Part shown: one piece after another, positions 22,848-32,822 of the stretch | How the letters are laid out: the number at the start of each line of letters is the position of its first letter | Position numbering within the stretch: the stretch's first letter is position 1 | Assembly (NCBI GenBank): GCA_027604705.1 | Contig: JADHYV010000072.1 | Span: forward strand, 32,656-96,655 | Source: Allomyces arbusculus | Lineage: Eukaryota > Blastocladiomycota > Blastocladiomycetes > Blastocladiales > Blastocladiaceae | DNA: 64,000 nt | Direction: 5' to 3' | Position numbers and translations under genes: made by a program | The notes under the pieces: model-generated | Seen by the model: the letters and a program-made list of their open reading frames with translations, nothing else | Database searches by the model: none | Told to the model about the DNA's origin: nothing

Positions 22848-25800
22848 ATGGCCGACGCGCAACCACCACGCCGCTCGCCGCCCACCACCACCACCGCCGT
22901 CCCGCCCATCAACGCCTCCGCCATGTCCGGCCGCCATTACGACCGCGCCGCGCACGACCGCGCCGACCGCGACTGGCCCTACGCGCCGCCGCTGCACGCC
23001 GCGCACCCACACCCACCGCCTCCTCCGCCGCCCACGCGCGACCCCCGCGGCTGCAGCGCGCACGACTACCAACCCCACCATCACCACCCCCACCACGCCA
23101 ATTACGCGCCTGCGCCCGTCGACCCGTACGCTGCGCCCGCGCACGTTCCGCCGCCACGCCACGACCTGCCGTACGCGCGGCCGCCCCCGCCAGGCGCAGC
23201 CTACCCTTACGCTCAAAGCGCACCCGGCATGACGGGACCCCCCCCGCCACACTACCCATACAACACGTACCCATACGCTGCATCCGCGCCCTATCACGGC
23301 CAGGCGCCGCTGCCACCGCCCCCGCGCACGCAGCAGCAGCAGGAGCCGCAGCCGCCGCCAGTGTCCGCGCACGCACACGCGCACGCGCAGCATGCAAGCA
23401 CCAGCGCAAACGCAACCGTGCACGCGCGCGGTGGCAGCGACACGACGAGCCCTGCCACGGCGGCCGCTGGTCCTGCGTTCGCCACTGCGGCAGCCGCTGG
23501 TTCCGCCGCGGACGCGTGGGCGCGCGAATCGCCGGCTGACGCTCGTCGTCGGCCCGTCGATGCGGCAACAGCGGCCGCAGCTCCGCCGCGCGCACCGCAC
23601 CCGGACGAGTTGTACTCGCGGCACCATCATCCGTACTATTCCGCGGCCGACCCAGCGTATAGCGGGTACCCGCCGCCGTACGGCTGGCACGGGCCTCCGC
23701 CGCCGTGGGCTGCGTACCATGACACAGCGGCGCACCACGCGTGGCGGTATCCTCCGGGCGCGCGCCTGCCGCCGCCGCCCATGGGTCGTGTGTCCGGCTG
23801 GCCATCCGCTGGTGAGCCGCCGTACGCTGCCGAATTGCCCTACGCTGCGCAGTACCCGACCGACGCATCGTATCCTGCTCCAAGCGCGCCCTACGTCAAG
23901 TCCGATCCGGATGCGCCGTACCCTGCGCGCGGACCGCCATCTTCGCCGCCGGGGCCGTCGAGGCCGCCCGCGTACGCGTGGACGGCGCCTGCGGCCGCGC
24001 ACGAAGCCGTGCACGATCCGTCGAGGTACACGCCGAGAGATCCCGCACCTCTCCCGCCGCCGCTGCCGCCGGCAGCGTCGTCGTCGCACGCGGCGTCGAC
24101 ACCGATCGGTACCGCGCCGGCGGAAGTGGCACGCGGACACAATGCGAATGATCGAGTGGCCAATGGCATGTCTCCCACAATGCCACGCAGTCGGACCGGG
24201 TCAGCGCGTGAAGGCGCGGTCAAGGCCGCTGCAGCGTCGTCGTCGGCGCCGACGCCATCAACAACGCGGCCACCGTCACGCGCCGTATCGGGCGGTGCGG
24301 CCGAGGAGAATGAGGGAGAGCGCGTACGTTTGGTTCTGTTGGGTGTTTGATTCGGTTCTGATGTGGATGGTCATTGACGCGCTGTTGTTCGACCGCGTGG
24401 GATAGCCACGCCGCGAGTACGTGGTGCTGACGCGCGACCTCTACCGCGCCATGGAAGCATCGCTGCAGGACCCGGCCAACCCGGTCTTCCCGCCGGGCAT
24501 GCTGCGCAAGCGGTGGCGGCGACTTATGAGCTCGTTCGAGTACCATGGCAAGAATCCGGCATGGCGGACCTTGACGTGGAAAGGGTGCTTGCTCTACATT
24601 GCGCCACAGGAGGTACGTTGTGGGCGTCACGTCATTCTCGGACGCGTTGGCGGTCGCAGCAGAAGGGGGACTTACGCTGATCGCGCGCTCCTTGGATCAT
24701 GCCGATATTTCGACTAGGACTGGGACGCCATTGTGCTCGACGAGTACCACGCACCGCCAACCGACCCGGTGGCGCGGCACGGGCTCGACACGCCGGCGCC
24801 ACACCGGTCAGTCACGCAAACGTTCAAGCAGGTACGCACAGTATCGGCGTCTCTTGGCCGTTGTTTGGGCGCAGCGTCGAGGCGAAGCGCGGTGCGCGCG
24901 GGTGGGATGGGTCGGGGCGCACGGTGGGCAGACGTGCGCCGTGTCGCGCGAGTCGAATGGTGTGACGCGACCGGCGGCGGGCAGGGTGCCTGTTTATCGG
25001 CGAGCATCGGCCGATGCCCACCATGCGAAAGTGCTTCGCCGGCACACTTGTGCACCACAAGTGGGCGCCTTGCCCCTTGTTGTCGGTCCCCTTGGTGCGA
25101 CCCTGCCGAAGGACTGGCCAGGGAGGACACTGGTTGGGCAAAAGCCTTTCCTTGTCCACCATATGGTTTGCCCCTGTGCCTGCGACCATGCGCTCGCTGC
25201 CCTTGCGCCCACCCACGACCCCACTCCGGTTGTCGCCCAACGAATTCCAGCCATGCTCACTTTCTCTCCTCCTCTTCCTCCCCCTCTCTTTCTCCACGAT
25301 CTAGCTGCAGCGCCGGTACCAGACGCGCCGGTCGCGCGCGGGCATCCCGCTCGAACGCGTCGAGGAAATTGTCGCGCGGTGCCCATGCAACCAGCACCCG
25401 GCGACGGCCGCCACCGTCGCCGCCGACGTGGCCGCGATCACGATAACGACCGATTCGCCGACGAGCGCGCCCGCGCCACCGCCGCGCGCAGGGGGCAACG
25501 TGTCAACGACCACGAGCTCAGCTGCCGATCGCGATGACACGCAGCTGTCCCCGCACCGACCGGCCGTGCCGCCGACACAGCTGCCAGCGCCGCAGCCGAG
25601 CCCGCGGGATCGCGCTGACCATGACCATGTGGAGCCGGCGGTGCCGATGTCGCCGCTGCGGCACACGCACCATGAGGCACCGTACCGCACGCATCCCTCG
25701 TGGCCAGTGCAGCGTGGCCCGGCGGGGAATGGGACACACGATCCGCGCGCGTATCCGCCAAGTGGGTATAGCGGGTACCCGGACGCGCCGTCGCAGTCGG

Positions 25801-25895
25801 CACGGCGCTATTCCGGACAGCCGGCGCACGAGTACAGCGCGGCTGAGGCGGCAGCGGGGCGTGCGCACGCGCACGGTGCTGGGTGGGACGAGTAG
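22848..25895 (+). CDS. Pro/Tyr/His-rich protein with an integrase-type HHCC-like segment (4 exons)
   Basis: Exons 22848-24323, 24406-24612, 24718-24831 and 25305-25895 join in frame to 795 residues, starting at an ATG in perfect CGCCACCATGG context. The first 490 residues are disordered, with Pro, Tyr, His and Ala runs (YPPPYGWHGPPPPWAAYHD). The folded core spans exons 2-4: YVVLTRDLYRAMEASLQDP, FPPGMLRKRWRRLMSSFEYH, WDAIVLDEYHAPP, HRSVTQTFKQLQRRYQTRR and GIPLERVEEIVARCPCNQH. The last three resemble the HHCC (H2C2) zinc-binding module of Gypsy-type integrases and of domesticated integrase-derived proteins. Here the Cys pair is CPC rather than C-x2-C. The C-terminus is again low-complexity. A DNA- or chromatin-associated role is only inference. 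Intron 3 is unusually long (473 bases). Confidence 0.6.
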
Positions 25896-26054
25896 CGTGG
25901 TCGTGGACGGGTCAGGTCGGCGCGGCGACAGCCTGGTTGGGTCGAGCCGTGCGGTGGAGTCTGCCGGGGCTAGGTCGGGAGGACCGCTGGTGTCGGCGGC
26001 CAGGGCTCCACCAGCACTCGAGCGACAGTCGGACATGGCCAGTCCAGTTTGGCC

Positions 26055-26205
26055 ACGTCGGTTCGCAGCGCCAGACTCCTCACCAACACGTCAGATCACG
26101 GCTGGCGCCCTCGTCCGTCCACGTCGATTCGCCCCGGACGCCTTGACTCGTCCCGACCACGTCGGTTCGCCGCCTTGACCCTTCAGACCCGACCCACGTC
26201 GGCCC
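26055..26205. repeat. Short repeated motif CCACGTCGGTTCG, four imperfect copies
   Basis: Copies begin near 26057, 26119, 26159 and 26192, each reading CCACGTCG followed by GTTCG, ATTCG, GTTCG or GCCCG. The spacing is irregular (33-62 bases). They lie 3' of the Pro/Tyr/His-rich gene. They could be protein-binding sites or a degenerate satellite. Confidence 0.5.
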
Positions 26206-26956
26206 GCGTCTTTTTACGCGTATCTTTTCCTTCTCCATTTCCTTCGTGTTACCCGTCGGCTCGGCGCGGGCGTGTTCCCTCTTCCTCCCCTCCTGAACGT
26301 GCCTTCGCCCCTCCTGTCATGTCATGATCGCGCGTGCAGAGCGCGAGCAAGAGAACGTCCCTGTCAATGTCATGCCAGTTTTGACCCACCGTGCCCGTGT
26401 CCTACCCGTCAGGCCCGACTTTCTGTGCATACTCCTCACAGCCCGGTCCCTGCCTTGCTGCCGCAACGGCGTTTCGGCTCAGGGCATCGCCCGGTTTGTG
26501 CAACGAGGGGAGAAGGGGACAGGACCATGCACCCGTAACTGAATACTTTCGGTAGAAACGACATTTTCTCAACTGTCCGCACCGAGCATTTCGCTTTGGA
26601 CTGCGGCCGGCCACAGACAGGCCGCATCACGGCCAGATACTTTCATCCCTTTTCCCGCCCTTCGCCTCAGCAACCTTGCCGCCAGGCTGCCACAGTTCGC
26701 TGACCGAGCATCACCGAGCACCTGAGTCAGCCGCGTTTGCACAGCTTGGGAACGAAGAGAGCTGGCAGTGGAGTGGAGGAGCCAAGAGCAGAGTAAGCAT
26801 GCATGCAAGCACGCGAACCTCGTCAACGACGGTCGTGCTTCTGTCAGCAGTCGTCGCCAAGCCGGGGCCGTCGTGCGACGTTGGACCATGGAGATGTCTC
26901 GGCCCCAGGTGACAACGACGCTACGGCACGGGTCCTCCCCGACGCACTGCTCTCCG

Positions 26957-26968
26957 AAAATAAATACC
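26957..26968 (+). promoter_or_regulatory. TATA-like element of MAPEG copy 1
   Basis: AAAATAAATACC, 107 bases before the start codon. The same block occurs before copy 2 (28927-28942, with a CA insertion) and copy 3 (30639-30650). Conservation across three copies, one of which is otherwise diverged, supports a core promoter role. Confidence 0.55.
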
Positions 26969-27063
26969 GCGTCGTATCCGCGTCTCTCGCCCAGCATCCG
27001 CCTTGCACCAATCGCGTCCCGCATCCATTGCACCATCCTCGACCCACCCAGTCCAAGCGCGCC

Positions 27064-27683
27064 ATGACATCGAAAGCCTTCACGATGCTGCGTGTGACGC
27101 CCTTCTACGCGGCGATCCTCGCCCTCTACAACATCAAGTTGATCATTGCCATCATTCGGCAACGCATGAAACACCAAGTGAGTCTCGGCGACGGGACGGC
27201 GCAGTTTTTGATCGAGTATTTCGACTCCAAGGCCGCCGATGCCGAGGCGGCGTTACCGATCGAGCAGGCGCCGTTTGCCAGCAAGTACTGGAGCGTGATG
27301 GTCGCGGTCCGGCAGCACGGTACGTTGCGTTGCCGATCGAGATCGTGTCAACGTTGGCGCGCCCCTGGCTTGCAGCCATTGCGAAATGGGCAACTCGACG
27401 CGTCTCTCACCATCACCCTCTATCCGTGGTAGGCAACTTCATCGAGAACGTGCCCTTCATCCTTATTCTCAGCGCGCTCGCGGAACTCGCCGAGGTCATG
27501 CCCAACGCGGCATTGCATGCGTTTTTGGGCGCGTTCACGGCTGGCCGCCTGTTCCATGCCGAGTTTGGACTCAACCGCCAGTTTGGGCTTGGGATCGGCC
27601 GCAATATCGGCATGATCACCACGTTTGCCGCGTACCTCGGGATTGCTGGGACCATGTTTGTGCGGTGGTTTATTGCACTGTAA
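27064..27683 (+). CDS. MAPEG-family membrane protein, copy 1 (2 exons)
   Basis: Exons 27064-27319 and 27433-27683 give 168 residues. MAPEG proteins are four-helix membrane enzymes, often glutathione-dependent (microsomal GST, LTC4 and PGE synthases). The diagnostic pattern is present: first helix FYAAILALYNIKLIIAIIRQ, then VSLGDGTAQF, then QHGNFIENVPFILILSALAE with the conserved H-x-N-F-x-E-x-V-P core, and LHAFLGAFTAGRLFHAEFG. It resembles the bacterial or fungal MAPEG branch rather than mammalian synthases, so substrate cannot be stated. The intron lies at the same place and phase in all three tandem copies (within the HG-NF junction). It is about 93% identical in exon 1 protein to copy 2. 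Confidence 0.88.
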
Positions 27684-29056
27684 ATTCTTTCATTTTGATA
27701 GACGCGTGCCGCGCTGACCGGTCGCTGGCTTGTTGGATGGGCCGTGGAGTACATTTTGGCTTTGGCCGTTTGCAGCCGCAATGATCCTCTGGGCGCTAAA
27801 GTGCTCCATTCCGCTGCGCGACAGAAACGATAATGGGCCTTGGTGATGAGTTTCGAGTTCAAATAATGAAAGCAAACCACGCGCACACAAATCAATGTCT
27901 CAAGACTCGCATCCCGACGACCAAATCGATGGAATCAAACGTCTAAAAAAGAACGCGTTCACGGTGCCCCGGACTGCAGCAAAATTGAGAGAACAAGGTC
28001 AAGTTGAGACGCCTCGTTTTTCGGGTTGGGGTCACCACACCATACATGCCTCCTTTTGCAAACCACGAGTGGACCGCGCGTCGAAAATGGTCCACTTGGG
28101 TCTAACCAGGCGACGTGGATGAGCTTGGTTGCGATCGATTGGTGAACTGATTCAGCGCAAGACACATCTGATCGTGTACCAGTCGCCAGCACCATGGTCA
28201 AAATGCCCCCATAACGTGGATTAGTCATAATCGCAGCCAACCGCGGGCAGGCCCACCCATCCAACATGTAATCTGGTCGCAATTGTCCTGCAGTCACATG
28301 CTTCTTTGTGCCGCCCGCCGCGAGGACAATAAAGGGGAAGGTATTTACGTGGGGCAGAGGCGGCGAAAGGATCAAGGTGGCCAGAAGCGGCGGGTCAAAA
28401 CTGGTTGCTGATTGACGATCAGGCGTCTTGGTCGGCAGCTCGTACCAGCGAAACCGCGGTTGCAAGCTGGGGACGGAGTACCGGAGGAAGAAATATGGAC
28501 GCAAAACTCGCAAAAAAAGACTCGCAAATGAATATGCCCGGAACGCTGCGCACCACGTCCGACAGGAGGCCGTCCGTGGCGGTCCTCGCGTCGCAAAATA
28601 ACGCCGTGCAGCACGTGGGCGCGGCCGCAACTGGGGCGCGCGTGTTCGCCACACCGGTTGTTCTGCACCTTGATCTACAGGTTCTCCACGTTGTCGTCGG
28701 CCGGCCTGGGCTCGTTCAGGCGGTTCACGTGGGGCTGGGCAGGTGCAGGCGAGTGGAGGACCGTGGGAACCATGCCAGGACGCGGCCCTCGCCAACGACC
28801 TTCTCATGACATCTGTCAGCGGCTGTCTCTCCAAGCCAACGCCGTCGTCGTGTGACGTTTAACCAGGAGCCGCGACTCATGCGACGCGCGACGCTGCGAC
28901 ACAGGGTCCTCCCTGACGCGCGACCGAAAATCAATAAATACCGGGTCGTATTCCACGTCTCTCGCCCAAACATTCGCACTGCGCGCACCAATCGCGTCCC
29001 GTATCCATTGCACCAACCCCTGACCGACGATCCACGCAAGTCAAGCCCACGCCATC
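27684..29056. other. Spacer between MAPEG copies 1 and 2, part of a duplicated unit
   Basis: Much of this 1.37 kb reappears after copy 2 (29676 to about 30500) as clearly alignable but diverged DNA. Shared blocks include CTTGTTGGATGGGCCGTGGA, CTGCGCGACAGAAACGATA and GATCGTGTACCAGTCGCCAG. A minus-strand ORF (27959-28834) lies here. The distal part, from about 28810, is the promoter duplicate of copy 2. The TATA-like block is at 28927-28942. Confidence 0.6.
27959..28834 (-). CDS. Hypothetical minus-strand ORF in the MAPEG spacer (doubtful)
   Basis: A 291-residue frame opposite the spacer. Its middle (PHVNTFPFIVLAAGGTKK, PRLAAIMTNPRYGG, LATGTRSDVSC) has a recognisable counterpart in a shorter frame at 30149-30484 in the second unit (TFILLAADGT, LATGTRSDVPC). 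No family is recognised, and the N-terminal third is Arg/Pro-rich. It could be a degenerated gene or exon carried by the duplicated unit, or a chance frame in duplicated DNA. Confidence 0.2.
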   Translation of the reverse strand: MERQPLTDVMRRSLARAASWHGSHGPPLACTCPAPREPPERAQAGRRQRGEPVDQGAEQPVWRTRAPQLRPRPRAARRYFATRGPPRTASCRTWCAAFRAYSFASLFLRVLRPYFFLRYSVPSLQPRFRWYELPTKTPDRQSATSFDPPLLATLILSPPLPHVNTFPFIVLAAGGTKKHVTAGQLRPDYMLDGWACPRLAAIMTNPRYGGILTMVLATGTRSDVSCAESVHQSIATKLIHVAWLDPSGPFSTRGPLVVCKRRHVWCGDPNPKNEASQLDLVLSILLQSGAP

Positions 29057-29675
29057 ATGGCCTCGGGACCCTTCACGATGCTGCGTGTGACGCCCTTCTA
29101 CGCGGCAATCCTCGCCCTCTACAACATCAAGCTAATCATTGCCATCATTCGGCAACGCATGAAACACCAAGTGAGTCTCGGAGACGGGACGGCGCAGTTT
29201 TTGATCGAGTATTTCGACGCCAAGGAGGCCGACGCCGAGGCCGCATTGCCGATCGAGCAGGCGCCGTTTGCCAGTAAGTACTGGGGCGTGATGGTCGCGG
29301 TCCGGCAACACGGTACGTGACGTTGCAAGCTTCGAGATCTGGCATCATCCGGTGGGCGCCGTCCTGGCGTGCGATCACGCGCGAAAATTGACGACTCAAC
29401 ATCTCGACCTCCGCCTGACCTTAGGCAACTTCATTGAGAATGTGCCGTTCATCCTTCTTCTCGGCGCGCTCACGGAACTCGCCGAGGTCATGCCCAACGC
29501 GGCATTGCACGCGTTCCTAGGCGTGTTCACGGCCGGCCGTCTGTTCCATGCCGAGCTTGGACTGAACGGCCAGTCTGGGCGTGGGATTGGCCGTCTTGTT
29601 GGCATGATCACCACATTAGCCGCGTACCTCGGGATTGCTGGGACCATGTTTGTGCGGTGGTTCATTGCGCTGTAA
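29057..29675 (+). CDS. MAPEG-family membrane protein, copy 2 (2 exons)
   Basis: Exons 29057-29312 and 29425-29675 give 168 residues. Exon 1 protein differs from copy 1 at only about six positions (for example MASGPF for MTSKAF). Exon 2 keeps NFIENVPFILLLGALTELAE and LHAFLGVFTAGRLFHAELGL. All sequence features of a working MAPEG protein are intact, with no frameshift. The intron interior has diverged from copy 1 much more than the exons, showing purifying selection after duplication. Confidence 0.88.
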
Positions 29676-30719
29676 ATTATATCGTTGTGACAGGCGCGCG
29701 ACGCGCTGGCCAGCTGCAGGCTTGTTGGATGGGCCGTGGAGCACGTTTTGGCGTTGGCCATTTTGCAACCGCGATATTTCTTTGGGCGCCAAGTGCTACA
29801 TTACACTGCGCGACAGAAACGATATACGGCCTTGGCGATGGCTTTCCAGTCAACTATGCCAAGCAAACTGCGTGCACATAGAACAAACCTCAAGACTCGC
29901 ACTCCGACCACCAAACTAACGGAATCAACGTCCAAAAAAAAGACACTCCCACGGTGCCCCCCAATGGTAGCAGAAGTGAGTGAGGAAGGTTGAGTGAGCT
30001 GAGACTCGTCGTTTTCCGAGTTGTGGATCACCACACAAATCCATGTCTTCTTTTGCAAACCATGAGCGACCCGCGCGTCGAAAATGATACACTCATATGT
30101 AACCGCGCGACATGGGCGAGTTTGGTTGCAGTTGCTTGGTGGACTGTTTCAACACGGGCAAGGCACGTCAGATCGTGTACCAGTCGCCAGCATAGTGGTC
30201 ACATCGCGGGCCCAGAGCGGGGTTTGATCACAATCGTAGCCAACCGCGGTCAGGCCCGCCAATAAAACATGTAACCTGGTCATGTCCTGCGGTCGCATGC
30301 TTATTGTGCCGTCCGCCGCGAGGAGAATGAAGGTGAAGATTTTTTGTGTGGGGCAGAGACGGTGAAAGTGTGGCGGTTCAAAAACCAGTTCTAAAACAGA
30401 CGTCGCCGGAGCCGGCAACTTGCGGAACCGGCAAAGCCGCGGTTGCATGCTGGGGGCGGAGTATCGGAGGAAACAAGGACGCAAAAGCTACCGAATGAGT
30501 ATGCCCGGAGTGTCCGGCAATCTGTCAGCAGTCAATTAGCAGCCGTGGTTGCAACGTGCCTGGCCCCACTCGCACGCGAGCGCGTGCGTAGCAGCCGCTC
30601 GCTGGTTGTGAGGCTCGCCCTTTTCTCCTCTCTCGCCGAAAATAAATACCACATCCCTCCCCTCAACACAAACCTCTCGCGCGCACCAATCACGACCTGC
30701 ACCTATTGCACCATCCACC
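29676..30719. other. Spacer between MAPEG copies 2 and 3
   Basis: The first 800 or so bases are the second duplicate of the copy 1 downstream region. The last 100 bases carry the copy 3 promoter, with the TATA-like AAAATAAATACC at 30639-30650, 81 bases before the ATG. No convincing independent gene is seen. Confidence 0.5.
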
Positions 30720-31306
30720 ATGACCACGACGCCGTTTTCGCTGCTGCGCGTGACGCCGATTTACGCGTCGATTCTCGGCCTGTACAACGTCAAGCTGATC
30801 ATTGCGATCATTCGGCAACGCATGCGGCACCGTGTGAGCCTTGGCGACGGCACCGCGCAGTTTTTGATGGAGTACTTTGACACCAAGGAAGCCAATGGCG
30901 GTGTGCCCCCCGTGCCGATTGAGCGCGCGCCATTTGCGTCAAAGTACTGGAACGTGACCGTCGCGGTTCGGCAGCACGGTGCGCTGCCTTGCTGTACATG
31001 CTCTGCGTGCGGTAACTCGACGCTGAATTGAGATTCAATTGTTGACGTCCAATAGGTAACTTCATTGAGAACGTGCCGTTTGTGCTCGTGCTTGGCGCGC
31101 TCGCCGAAATCGCCGACGTGATGCCTGCCACGGCCTTGCACGCGCTTCTCGGCGCGTTCACGGCGGGCCGCCTGTTCCACGCCGAGTTTGGACTCAATGG
31201 CCAGTTTGGGCTCGGGGTTGGCCGCCGGATCGGTATGGTCACGACCATGGCCGCGTACACGGGGATCGCGGGGACGATGTTGGTGCGGTGGCTCAAGGCC
31301 TTGTAA
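30720..31306 (+). CDS. MAPEG-family membrane protein, copy 3 (2 exons)
   Basis: Exons 30720-30978 and 31056-31306 give 169 residues. It is the most diverged of the three (MTTTPFSLLRVTPIYASILG; NFIENVPFVLVLGALAEIAD; ALLGAFTAGRLFHAEFGLNG) and has a one-residue insertion near NGGVPPVPIERAP. Codon use is more GC-biased than in copies 1 and 2. This fits copy 3 being the older or ancestral gene and copies 1 and 2 a later duplication pair, although direction cannot be proven from the sequence alone. The intron phase is the same. Confidence 0.88.
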
Positions 31307-31616
31307 AATACGTAGCGGGTGGGCGTCGGGGTTTGGTAATTAGTACAGTTTGCTTCTGGCACGATTGGATCTGATGGTTGTCGATCAACGGGCGGCGCTG
31401 CAATGAGGTGACGACGACAGCGATTTGTGACTGATGGAAGAGACGAGCAAGGTCGTGTGCCGGCAGAAAGACTATACACAGTTTATGACGCGGGCACTGC
31501 CGAGCAAACCACCCACGGGAACGAAACCAAACACAACACCAACGAGCAACGCAACGAAACGAAACGAACAAGACACGCCCACGAAACGACGCGACCAACC
31601 CCCAAGGACGACGGCT
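31307..31616. other. Convergent intergenic region, MAPEG copy 3 / NSA2
   Basis: About 310 bases, relatively A-rich towards NSA2 (repeated ACGAAAC/AACGAAACG units at 31520-31570). On the minus strand this is a pyrimidine-rich 3'UTR of NSA2. No gene is seen. Confidence 0.45.
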
Positions 31617-32399
31617 TTACACGAGCAGGACCGAGTTGATGCACCCGTCGTTTTCCGGGTTGTTCGTCACCTGCGCGTACTTGCCCCACACGACTTTGCC
31701 ACCGGTCGTGACGAGTCCGAGTTCCGAGACGTTGACCTCGATGATCGTGCCCTTGGTGATGACGCCAAGCTGCGTGTAGAGCGGTGACGACGGGTTCTTC
31801 TTGACGCCAATCATAGGCAACGTGAATGTGGCGCCGAGTTCCGGGTGCGTGACATTGGCCTTCTTGAAACGCAACCCCATGGGCCGAATGAACCGCTCGT
31901 ACTTTGGCGGCTTGCGCGTGAACCCGTCGCCGACAAACGTGACCTTGGTGACCATGCGCTTCCACTGCTTGGTTTGCCGCTTGCCCGTCTTGAGCACCTT
32001 GAACATTTCGTCCTCGGCAATGCCGCGCACTTTCGGCAGCGGCACGTTCCACTTGCCGGCCTTTTCCTTGCGTTTTTGCTTGATCATGTTCGAGAGCACC
32101 TTGGCATTGTTCTGCGACGACCGATCGAGCAAGTAGGCGGGCACGGCGCCGGCCTGCGGTTCTTGCGGCGCCGTCGTCTTGGCGTTCTTCTCCTCGTGCG
32201 CCTTAATGGTCTTCTTCATTTCAATCTTCTCCGTGTGCCGCTTCTTGTTGTGCAGCTTGGCCTTGAGCCCGTGCAGCTTTTGCGCGGTCGCCGAGTTCTT
32301 GTGGACCGAACGCGCCTCGCGCTTGCGCATGCGCTCCTCGTGGTTGAACCGGCGGCCATAGCGCTTGATCGCTTCTTCAATATACTCGTTCTGAGGCAT
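31617..32399 (-). CDS. NSA2: NSA2 ribosome biogenesis factor, intronless
   Basis: The protein has 260 residues, starting [20 protein letters not shown] at 32399, nearly the family-standard length (261 in yeast). NSA2 is an S8e-like nucleolar factor of pre-60S particles needed for 27S pre-rRNA processing. Visible family features are the basic N-terminal half ([40 protein letters not shown]), the AYLLDR motif, [20 protein letters not shown] and the C-terminal S8e-like beta domain ([35 protein letters not shown]). Conservation makes the assignment secure. It diverges from the small complex I-like gene across 423 bases. Confidence 0.97.
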   Translation of the reverse strand: MPQNEYIEEAIKRYGRRFNHEERMRKREARSVHKNSATAQKLHGLKAKLHNKKRHTEKIEMKKTIKAHEEKNAKTTAPQEPQAGAVPAYLLDRSSQNNAKVLSNMIKQKRKEKAGKWNVPLPKVRGIAEDEMFKVLKTGKRQTKQWKRMVTKVTFVGDGFTRKPPKYERFIRPMGLRFKKANVTHPELGATFTLPMIGVKKNPSSPLYTQLGVITKGTIIEVNVSELGLVTTGGKVVWGKYAQVTNNPENDGCINSVLLV

Positions 32400-32822
32400 G
32401 GTGGTAGTTGGAGTTGGGGGTCGACGAGATCACAGACGACGGGCGGCGGCGGCAGTAGCGGCGCGCAATGGATGTCGACGGAACGGGAGCGTCGAGTGCG
32501 GGTAGTGCAGCGCGGTGAGCGCGGTCGTGGTCGCCGTTGTCGTGGCCAGAACGCGGGTCATGATTGACGAGGCGACGGATGATGAGGACGCGCGGCCGCG
32601 GCCAGTGTTGACAACATCACGTGTCGTCAGCTGTCGCGTTGCAGCTCTCTCGCTTCCACTGGCCGCCGTGTTGTCGCGCACATTTGTTGGACTTGCCATC
32701 GTCATTTGCCGCGACCAAAGTTCGCGATCCCCACCCGCTTTGGACCAACACCAACTTGCTGCAACATGGCCGCCAAGGGACGCACCGGTGCGTGTCGCCG
32801 CGCCCGGGCTGCGCCGCGATAA
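32400..32822. promoter_or_regulatory. Bidirectional promoter region, NSA2 / complex I-like gene
   Basis: The 423 bases between two divergent housekeeping genes hold no convincing ORF. A CACGTG-like core (TCACGTGTCG) is at about 32618-32627. No TATA box is evident. Confidence 0.45.

Larger units (their letters stand above)
25896..27063. promoter_or_regulatory. Intergenic region upstream of the first MAPEG gene
   Basis: The proximal part (about 26040-26205) carries four copies of a CCACGTCGGTTCG-like motif. From about 26830 the sequence is repeated upstream of the second MAPEG gene. A TATA-like AAAATAAATACC lies at 26957-26968, 107 bases before the ATG. No gene is seen here. Confidence 0.55.
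26830..30500. repeat. Tandem segmental duplication of about 2 kb carrying MAPEG copies 1 and 2
   Basis: Unit 1 runs from about 26830 to 28800 and unit 2 from about 28810 to 30500. The start codons are 1993 bases apart. Homology covers upstream DNA (GTCGTGTGACGTTTAACC-like versus GTCGTGCGACGTTGGACC), both exons, the intron position and several hundred bases downstream. Coding parts are closest. Non-coding parts align with many substitutions and small indels, so the duplication is not very recent. Confidence 0.75.

Noticed and set aside
21638-22924. 428-residue minus-strand ORF in the CpG-rich upstream region
   Set aside because: Low-complexity Arg/Pro/Ala frame typical of stop-poor GC-rich DNA; the plus-strand gene start lies inside it.
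22308-24140. 610-residue minus-strand ORF, very Arg-rich
   Set aside because: Mirror of Pro/Ala/His-rich coding sequence (CGG/CGC runs); no start context, domain or intron logic.
31483-32052. Alternative minus-strand frame overlapping NSA2
   Set aside because: NSA2 is unmistakable in its own frame over its full family length; the other frame is a shadow.
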